Assembly: GCA_026874595.1 (NCBI GenBank)
Contig: CM049308.1
Coordinates: forward strand, 50,268,124 to 50,332,123
Direction of reading: 5' to 3'
Source: Sipunculus nudus
Lineage: Eukaryota; Annelida; Sipuncula; Golfingiida; Sipunculidae
Length of the DNA stretch: 64,000 nt
Shown: in pieces, positions 61,701-64,000 of the stretch
How the letters are laid out: each line of letters begins with the position of its first letter
Position numbering within the stretch: the first letter of the stretch is position 1
Notes under the pieces: generated by a model
What the model was told of the DNA's origin: nothing
The model's database searches: none
Seen by the model: the letters and a program-made list of their open reading frames with translations, nothing else
Translations under genes and position numbers: made by a program

Positions 61701-64000
61701 CAATAGTGGATGATCCATATCAATTTTGGGGTCACAAGGTCAAAGGTCAAGGCCACAGGAGCTATCTGTCAAAAAATTAGTTTCTGGATGATAATTCCTG
61801 CTTTTATTGATGTATTGATTTCAAACTTGACTTATATATGTCCCATTGGAAAAGCAAGACCCAAATTGATTTTGGGGTCATGAGGTCCAAGGTCAAGGTC
61901 ACAGGTCACATCTTTAAACAGGTGTGGATGCATTTTCAGCCAAACATTTCATCTCATATCTTTCATCTTGCACATCACCTGCCAAGAGTGGAAGACCCCT
62001 ATCAATTTTGAGGTCACAAGGTCAAAGGTGAAGGTCACAGGAGCCATCTGTCCAAAAATTAGTTCCAGAGATGATAATTCAAGCTTGGATTAATATATCA
62101 ATTTCAAACCTGACTTATATATGGCCCATCAATAAATCTATTGATTTATATATAAAAGTGGATGATCAATATCAATTTTGGGGTCACAAGGTCAAAGGTC
62201 AAGGCCACAGGAGCCATCTGTCAAAAAATTAGTTTCTGGATATTAATTCCTGCTTTTATTGATGTACCAAGTGTCAGTATAGGCTGCTAAAAATGGGGGC
62301 CTATTCTTAAAGGGGGGGCCGTACTATGTCTGGGGATACTCTGGCACCGCAGTTTAACATGCAATCAGCATAGATTACAGAAAAAAATACAACGACAGAC
62401 CTGAGATTTTACAGTGAAATTCATATAACTGGTATGATGAGATTTACTGGTAAACCTGTAAAAAAAACCAGTGAAACTGGTATTTTGATATCCCAGACAA
62501 TAAAAACCCATGAAATATGAAATCCTAGCATTCCATATAATAATGGTATATGACCACACTCTAGATACAATCTACATATTTCTTATAAGCAAAAGTTGAT
62601 GTAGGCCTAGTGTGACCTTTATTTATGGAATGGATTAAAAGTAGCTTCTTCTCGTATTTGAGCAGTGACTGGGAACACGTGTCACAGTTTGTAGAAAGTC
62701 TATGTTTGTATGATGAAATTACACAGACCTGTACTGATCCACAGGGAGGAAACCCTATATATCTGATGAGCATAGACACCAGCATAGCATCAACTGTGAC
62801 ACATGCCAGTCATTTAATGAATTTATGTACCAGCAAAAGTACAAATTAAACCAAAATTTGATAATTAAACTAAAACATTTTATAATTGAAGTATGTTTTG
62901 TTTTTATTAGCTCTTACATAGAGACAGTGTTATATGTAAGCCACAGGGTGAACATAACACAAGTGCAACTAAAGTGGAATCTGGTCCTTTGCATTGATTT
63001 TGTAAGGTTATATCAAATGTTTTCTTTATTTCTTTTTAGTTCCATGCAATGGACACCCTCCACAATCACAAATACAATTCGTCCAAAGCCATTTCCAGTC
63101 TAGTGCCTCCCGGTGGCCCAGTGTTATGTCGAGACGAAATGGAGGAATGGTCAGCATCTGAAGCCAACTTGTTTGAGGAAGCTCTTGACAAATATGGCAA
63201 AGACTTCAATGACATCAGACAGGACTTTGTGAGTAGTGAAAAATTGTGTATTTTTTGTACTTAGTGGTAACTTTAAGAAGAACATGAAAGAATTTAATTC
63301 AGAGGTTGATTCATGTGAATTTTTTCCCCGGTTGATTCTTTCTTTTTAGTGTGAGGGAGGGATAAATAACTAATCAACTCCAGGTTAAAGGGTGATCTTC
63401 ATATATATGCCATTTGTTTGGATTCTGTGGGTATTTTACAGGTAAAGCAGGATCAGTAGTAGTAGTCCTAACATCATTATGATGGTAAACTGATTTTAAA
63501 ATAAGATGATGTATGAAAATATCAGTGCAGAAAGAATACCTGCTTGCATGATGACATCACACAGACCTGTACTGAATATGTAGGAGGAAACTTTTTGTCT
63601 GACAAGCAGTTAGAGACCTGTGTCACCAGACACAGGCAGTCTTAACATATTTTATGTAGACATAGGGACAGATGTTATGAGATTGTTATAGATCTTTAGG
63701 TTATATTTCCAAATTTGTGAAAGGTCGACCTGTTCTAGAGACAAAATTTGGTATGATAACTCTCTGCTGAGGGTTTTACCTTTAAAGTTCTTGATCTGAG
63801 GAAGTCTGTTCTGCCTGATACACTGATCACATCTAATGGACAAATCATTCACATGTGTATTCAAGTCAAGCTGGAATATCTGTATACCTGTAGTCCTGTA
63901 AATTTTCTTTAAGATACTCTCTGTCTGTTTCAGTTACCATGGAAGTCGTTAAAAAGTGTGGTAGAGTATTATTACATGTGGAAGACCACAGACAGATACG
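28193..64000 (+). CDS. MTA: MTA-family protein, NuRD subunit (first ten coding exons)
   Basis: MTA proteins scaffold the NuRD chromatin-remodelling and deacetylase complex: BAH binds nucleosomes and ELM2-SANT wraps and activates HDAC1/2 in the nucleus. Exons are 28193-28220, 28687-28754, 28923-29016, 29661-29687 (microexon, probable), 54711-54901, 58553-58670, 59165-59267, 60489-60588, 63040-63228 and 63934-64000 (cut by the window end). Phases are consistent throughout; 985 coding bases give ~328 residues. BAH is about residues 1-148 ([85 protein letters not shown]). ELM2 is about 160-265 ([52 protein letters not shown]). SANT begins at ~275 ([37 protein letters not shown]). The start codon is chosen because MAANMYRVG is the conserved MTA N-terminus. 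The GATA-type zinc finger and the C-terminal RBBP4-binding motifs lie beyond the window. Vertebrates have MTA1-3; which one this matches best cannot be decided here. Confidence 0.96.
28687..28754 (+). CDS. MTA: MTA exon 2
   Basis: The acceptor is TTTCTTGCAG. The exon completes Asp and encodes [20 protein letters not shown] then NK, the first BAH strands. The donor is AAG|GTATTG in phase 0. Confidence 0.95.
28923..29016 (+). CDS. MTA: MTA exon 3
   Basis: Encodes [20 protein letters not shown] then [11 protein letters not shown] (BAH). The donor is CAAA|GTGAGT in phase 1. The preceding intron is only 168 bp. Confidence 0.95.
29017..29660 (+). other. MTA: MTA intron 3
   Basis: A 644-bp intron ending in a strong polypyrimidine tract TTTCCTTTTTCAG, which argues that the microexon is real. 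No snoRNA or repeat was recognised in it. Confidence 0.6.
29661..29687 (+). CDS. MTA: MTA 27-nt microexon (candidate)
   Basis: The acceptor TTTCCTTTTTCAG|AT and donor GATG|GTATGT frame exactly 27 nt, with entry and exit both in phase 1, so the frame holds with or without it. Included, the protein reads [20 protein letters not shown]; skipped, it reads ADKHQSALEED. In vertebrate MTA proteins this same place, inside BAH between the ADKH and KHQLRHREL blocks, holds a longer variable linker, so extra residues are expected here. RNA evidence is not available to me. Confidence 0.75.
29688..32900 (+). other. MTA: MTA giant intron, first part
   Basis: First 3.2 kb of a ~25 kb intron (29688-54710). 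It is AT-rich and looks mostly single-copy within the window. No coding exon, RNA gene or repeat family was recognised. Confidence 0.5.
32901..34954 (-). mobile_element. decayed hAT-like DNA transposon (~2.05 kb)
   Basis: The ends form a terminal inverted repeat CAGGGTTGG (32902) / CCAACCCTG (34946-34954), typical of hAT elements. The flanks AGTTACAT and ACTTACAC match at 6 of 8 positions, compatible with a decayed 8-bp target duplication. Sub-terminal regions are rich in GGCTAA / TTAGCC and AAACC / GGTTT repeats. Inside, the minus strand encodes a remnant of a transposase C-terminus (34273-34458). No long ORF survives, so it is dead. Confidence 0.75.
34273..34458 (-). pseudogene. hAT transposase C-terminal remnant
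   Basis: The 61-codon minus-strand ORF contains [17 protein letters not shown] then LVLTKLHNR, the pattern of the hAT dimerisation region (a small-residue run, then ER-F-S and a -K-RNR stretch). Only this end is readable; the rest is lost or frameshifted. It lies inside the TIR-bounded element 32901-34954, which supports the call. Confidence 0.7.
34955..36161 (+). other. MTA: MTA giant intron, unique-looking segment
   Basis: No gene, repeat family or RNA recognised in this 1.2-kb stretch. Confidence 0.45.
36162..36747. mobile_element. TIR element family D (586 bp)
   Basis: Perfect 14-bp terminal inverted repeats GTATCCCCAGACAA (36162-36175) and TTGTCTGGGGATAC (36734-36747). A longer relative is at 60948-62338 with the same ends and the same right sub-terminal block (GGGGGCCTATTCTTAAAGGG). 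There is no coding capacity, so this is a MITE-like non-autonomous DNA element. A G-run lies at about 36716-36729. Confidence 0.8.
36748..36906 (+). other. MTA: MTA giant intron fragment with palindrome
   Basis: Repeat-like text CTCCAGTATCTGTATAACTA... with GGTGGCGCCACC at 36875-36886; related in style to families D and E but not assignable. Confidence 0.4.
36907..37031 (+). repeat. family C, 5' fragment
   Basis: AGACGCCCGTCTTAAGACAA ... GATGGATTTTCACATAACTC matches the start of the family C copy at 22727. It is cut off and joined to family A sequence. Confidence 0.6.
37032..37983 (+). repeat. family A, 3' portion
   Basis: Starts in family A internal text (AAGGATTTTATCTGTTAAAA) and ends CAGCTGAGCGATGTGACCCA...CCCTTGTTT. 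It shares a long stretch with 20895-21632. Confidence 0.6.
37984..39167 (+). repeat. family A 3' end and older A-like remnants
   Basis: 38157-38407 matches the right end of the copy at 9243-9487 (ATATGGCCAAGTCAAAACCT ... GGGTCCTTTGTTT). 38420-38900 carries older text of the same style (GGGCACAAATAGTAACTGTT, GGTCTTGGTGACCTATA) also seen at 55790-56250. Confidence 0.5.
39168..39397 (+). repeat. family C, 3' fragment
   Basis: Two GAGGTCAGAGGTCACCAGAC-type blocks and an end GGGTGTATTATGCACCTATT, like the right half of the 22727-23270 copy. Confidence 0.6.
39408..40390 (+). repeat. repeat family E with ~275-bp internal tandem
   Basis: Opens GCCAAAACAGAGTTTTGCGG with a GCCGCCGCCGCCCGCG stretch. 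A ~275-bp unit is repeated about 2.3 times (from ~39596, ~39866 and ~40155): GGATAAAATC...CTCATATCTCAGCAGTGG, TGGCGCCACCTACATTCAC, CATCCAAGCTCATATCTC, TGGCGCCACCTGC. Three exact GGTGGCGCCACC palindromes are at 39814, 39963 and 40092. Coding potential was not seen. Confidence 0.65.
40488..41100 (+). repeat. two diverged family A starts
   Basis: AGTTCAGCCATAAAGTATGT...CACCTGAGCTATAG at 40490 and AAGTTCAGCCAAGGAGTTTA...CACCTGAGGTATATAG at 40880 are degraded forms of the family A hairpin start. Each is followed by ~200-350 bp of related text. Confidence 0.5.
41101..43854 (+). other. MTA: MTA giant intron, mostly unrecognised
   Basis: 41101-41700 has family D-like phrases (AATACCCC plus a C-run, GGTCATGACCTT-like text, GGTCAAGGTCAAAGGTC). 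The remainder has no recognised repeat or gene. C-run at about 41146-41160. Confidence 0.4.
43855..46668 (+). repeat. family A copy, long form
   Basis: Well preserved hairpin start AGCTCAGCTGACTATAAGTC at 43855, then the same sequence order as 7315-9487, a second internal block from ~44640, C28 at 45688-45715, C-rich runs at ~46227-46258, and an end TCAGCTGAGCACAGTGACCC near 46648. Confidence 0.65.
45688..45715. repeat. poly(C)28 tract
   Basis: 28 consecutive C inside a family A copy. Similar C or G runs occur at 1475-1494, 14711-14725, 15232-15248, 25635-25649, 46227-46257, 54220-54243 and 55917-55932. Confidence 0.95.
46669..48393 (+). repeat. family A, second internal unit and 3' end
   Basis: Family A text continues (CTCCCACCATCCCCTTCCCC at 47248, TTAACCTTCCAGG at ~47690) to a well preserved right end CAGCTGAGCGCCGTGACCCA at ~48359-48393. 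A CT-rich low-complexity tract is at 46817-46881. Confidence 0.55.
48394..52660 (+). other. MTA: MTA giant intron, mostly unrecognised
   Basis: A degraded family A start is visible at about 49053-49180 (AGCACGGCTGACTTAGTCTT ... GCTATGTGATGGTGCTTTGT). Otherwise no gene, RNA or repeat family was recognised over about 4 kb. Confidence 0.4.
52661..52722. repeat. (GT)n then (AT)n microsatellite
   Basis: GT alternation at 52661-52672 followed by TATG and then an AT run to 52722 with one interruption. Confidence 0.95.
52723..54710 (+). other. MTA: MTA giant intron, last part, with a G24 tract
   Basis: A repeat-like segment begins near 52998 (CCCCGCTTCTGAAGGAAGGG, then CTGTCTGTCTGTCTGTC) and includes near-palindromes GGTGGCACCACC at 53444-53455 and 53867-53878. 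G24 is at 54220-54243. The intron ends TTCTTTGTTGTCAG. Confidence 0.5.
54711..54901 (+). CDS. MTA: MTA exon 5
   Basis: Encodes [20 protein letters not shown] then [40 protein letters not shown] and NKE (63 codons after a split one). This is the second half of BAH and matches vertebrate MTA closely from QLKHREL on. The donor is GAG|GTCAGT in phase 0. Confidence 0.97.
55548..55618 (+). ncRNA. SNORD25: box C/D snoRNA, SNORD25 (U25) family, copy 1
   Basis: A 7-bp terminal stem GTGCTTG (55548-55554) / CAAGCAC (55612-55618) encloses a C box ATGATGA (55556-55562), guide ACACAGACCTGTA (55570-55582), D' box CTGA (55583-55586) and D box CTGA (55608-55611). The guide is complementary to the conserved 18S rRNA segment ACAGGTCTGTG. 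By the D+5 rule the methylated base is the first G of its GG, the site known for vertebrate U25 (Gm1490 in human numbering) and yeast snR56. It is intronic and on the sense strand of MTA, so it is expected to be released from the spliced intron. Confidence 0.88.
55705..56364 (+). repeat. family A variant opening with a perfect 15-bp hairpin
   Basis: TACAGCTCAGATGAC (55705-55719), loop TTTT, GTCATCTGAGCTGTA (55724-55738). It ends GAGCTGGGCATCATGACCCC...GTCACTTGTTT near 56364, the equivalent of the family A right end. Internal text GGCACAATTCATAACCATTG occurs twice (~55775 and ~56136). Confidence 0.65.
56365..58117 (+). other. MTA: MTA intron 5, unrecognised middle part
   Basis: No repeat family, RNA or exon could be supported here. 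A minus-strand ORF at 57285-57473 was considered and rejected. Confidence 0.4.
58118..58545 (+). repeat. 37-bp minisatellite next to a 3' splice site (about 11-12 units)
   Basis: Unit TTGATTGATTTGGGTCTTGT plus GTTCCATGGGTAACCTG, nearly identical in the central copies and diverged at the left edge. The last unit breaks off inside GTCTTGTGTT, 7-8 bp before the acceptor GACTACAG|GATGCC of MTA exon 6, so repeat sequence supplies the branch/polypyrimidine region of that splice site. Long minus-strand ORFs here are products of the repeat and not genes. Confidence 0.95.
58553..58670 (+). CDS. MTA: MTA exon 6
   Basis: Encodes [20 protein letters not shown] then [19 protein letters not shown], spanning the end of BAH and the start of ELM2. 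The donor is GAAG|GTAAGT in phase 1. Its last ~40 bp are duplicated in the next intron. Confidence 0.97.
58631..58716 (+). repeat. 43-bp tandem duplication across the exon 6 donor
   Basis: Unit 1 (58631-58673) is AGTCGTTACC...CTCAAAGAAGGTA, ending in the working donor; unit 2 (58674-58716) is AGTCGTTACTGGGGTGAAAT...CTCAAAGAATGCC. Unit 2 keeps the exon-like text but has no GT at the donor position. Confidence 0.9.
58948..59017 (+). ncRNA. SNORD25: box C/D snoRNA, SNORD25 (U25) family, copy 2
   Basis: Stem GTGCTTG (58948-58954) / CAAGCAC (59011-59017); C box GTGATGA (58956-58962); guide ACACAGACCTGTA (58967-58979); D' box CTGA (58980-58983); D box CTGA (59007-59010). It sits in MTA intron 6 (494 bp), about 150 nt before the 3' splice site. 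The stem is the same as in copy 1, while the region between D' and D is quite different. Confidence 0.88.
59165..59267 (+). CDS. MTA: MTA exon 7
   Basis: Completes Gly and encodes [20 protein letters not shown] then [13 protein letters not shown] plus a split Arg codon; ELM2 N-terminal half. The acceptor is TATTTTGCAG and the donor CAAG|GTAAGT. Confidence 0.96.
59268..60488 (+). other. MTA: MTA intron 7
   Basis: A 1.2-kb intron; apart from SNORD25 copy 3 and a short AT microsatellite (about 60347-60366) nothing was recognised. Confidence 0.6.
60181..60259 (+). ncRNA. SNORD25: box C/D snoRNA, SNORD25 (U25) family, copy 3
   Basis: C box ATGATGA (60193-60199), guide ACACAGACCTGTA ending just before D' box CTGA (60217-60220), D box CTGA (60245-60248). 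The terminal stem is different from copies 1 and 2, but a 9-bp one is available: ATGTGTGCA (60181-60189) / TGCACACAT (60251-60259), separated from the boxes by 2-3 nt. MTA intron 7, about 230 nt before the 3' splice site. Confidence 0.85.
60489..60588 (+). CDS. MTA: MTA exon 8
   Basis: Encodes [20 protein letters not shown] then [13 protein letters not shown] after a split Arg codon; ELM2 C-terminal half, the surface that wraps HDAC1/2. The acceptor is GTGTGTTTTAG and the donor CTG|GTAAGT in phase 0. Confidence 0.97.
60948..62338. mobile_element. TIR element family D, long copy (~1.39 kb)
   Basis: Ends TATCCCCAGACAAAGTCGGG and ATGTCTGGGGATA are inverted repeats shared with 36162-36747. Internally a ~280-bp unit recurs 2-3 times (ATCAATTTTGGGGTCACAAG, GGTCAAAGGTCAAGG, AAAAATTAGTT, TTTCAAACTTGACTTATAT). 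A GGTGGCGCCACC palindrome lies at 61267-61278 and a CCGCCGCCGCCGCAG stretch near the left end. No transposase ORF is visible. Confidence 0.75.
62698..62777 (+). ncRNA. SNORD25: box C/D snoRNA, SNORD25 (U25) family, copy 4
   Basis: Stem GTCTATG (62698-62704) / CATAGAC (62771-62777), unrelated in sequence to the other copies but fully paired. C box ATGATGA (62710-62716), guide ACACAGACCTGTA, D' box CTGA (62734-62737), D box CTGA (62763-62766). MTA intron 8, about 260 nt before the 3' splice site. Confidence 0.86.
63040..63228 (+). CDS. MTA: MTA exon 9
   Basis: Encodes [20 protein letters not shown] then [20 protein letters not shown] and [20 protein letters not shown]. It joins ELM2 to the SANT domain, which starts at about DEMEEW. 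Exactly 63 codons, phase 0 at both ends. Confidence 0.97.
63229..63933 (+). other. MTA: MTA intron 9
   Basis: A 705-bp intron carrying SNORD25 copy 5; the rest shows nothing recognisable. It ends CTGTCTGTTTCAG. Confidence 0.65.
63540..63609 (+). ncRNA. SNORD25: box C/D snoRNA, SNORD25 (U25) family, copy 5
   Basis: Stem CTGCTTG (63540-63546) / CAAGCAG (63603-63609): compared with copies 1 and 2 the outer G-C pair has become C-G, a compensatory change. C box ATGATGA (63548-63554), guide CACACAGACCTGTA, D' box CTGA (63572-63575), D box CTGA (63599-63602). MTA intron 9, about 320 nt before the 3' splice site. Confidence 0.88.
63934..64000 (+). CDS. MTA: MTA exon 10, cut by the window end
   Basis: Encodes [20 protein letters not shown] then RY plus one base; second and third helices of the SANT domain. 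The rest of the gene (GATA finger, C-terminal region) lies to the right. Confidence 0.95.

Larger units (their letters stand above)
60589..63039 (+). other. MTA: MTA intron 8 (TIR element D and snoRNA)
   Basis: A 2.45-kb intron filled mainly by the family D element 60948-62338, followed by SNORD25 copy 4. It ends TATTTCTTTTTAG. Confidence 0.7.

Noticed and set aside
63540-63609. SECIS-like reading (ATGA ... AA ... TGA) of the conserved intronic hairpins
   Set aside because: The elements are intronic, lack the quartet-bearing helix and apical AA arrangement, and fit the C/D snoRNA layout with the known U25 guide far better.

Overview
This is a eukaryotic, AT-rich, intron-rich and repeat-dense animal window. 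The interspersed repeats (an element opening with a hairpin around GCTCAGCTGACT, TIR elements opening GTATCCCCAGACAA, and elements carrying the palindrome GGTGGCGCCACC) and the protein sequences suggest a lophotrochozoan, most likely a mollusc and plausibly a bivalve. That placement is inference; the sequence alone does not fix the species.

Two protein-coding genes are supported, both on the + strand and both cut by the window edges. (1) 378-6581 holds the last eight coding exons of CCT4, the delta subunit of the cytosolic chaperonin TRiC/CCT; the first ~40% of the gene lies left of the window. (2) 28193-64000 holds the first ten coding exons of an MTA-family (metastasis-associated, NuRD subunit) gene: start codon, BAH domain, a probable 27-nt microexon, a ~25 kb intron, the ELM2 domain and the start of the SANT domain. 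All exon phases agree across every junction.

The most interesting content is in the introns. Five consecutive MTA introns (the five after the giant one) each carry one box C/D snoRNA with the same guide, CACAGACCTGTA, directly before a D' box. This is the U25/SNORD25 guide for 2'-O-methylation of 18S rRNA. The terminal stems differ between copies yet stay base-paired. The MTA gene therefore looks like a dedicated multi-copy SNORD25 host gene. CCT4 has a second oddity: right at a 5' splice site, a 112-bp unit containing that splice site has expanded to about 16 tandem copies, leaving 15 decoy donors (AAG|GTAAGA) in the intron. The MTA gene shows a smaller version of the same process (a duplicated exon end at 58631-58716) and a 37-bp minisatellite that runs up to a 3' splice site.

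Layout: 1-66 repeat end; 378-6581 CCT4; 6582-7314 3'UTR and flank; 7315-21632 almost solid interspersed repeat (family A, with nested family B, a solo LTR at 17557-18408 and a fresh segmental duplication at 13479-15441); 21633-28192 less repetitive intergenic DNA with a CTCF-like site, a tRNA-like SINE fragment, an (AT)n tract and CRE/E-box motifs before MTA; 28193-29687 MTA exons 1-4; 29688-54710 giant intron with a decayed hAT transposon, TIR element D and several family A, C and E copies; 54711-64000 MTA exons 5-10 alternating with SNORD25 copies. No rRNA gene, intact tRNA gene, CRISPR array or intact transposon ORF was seen.
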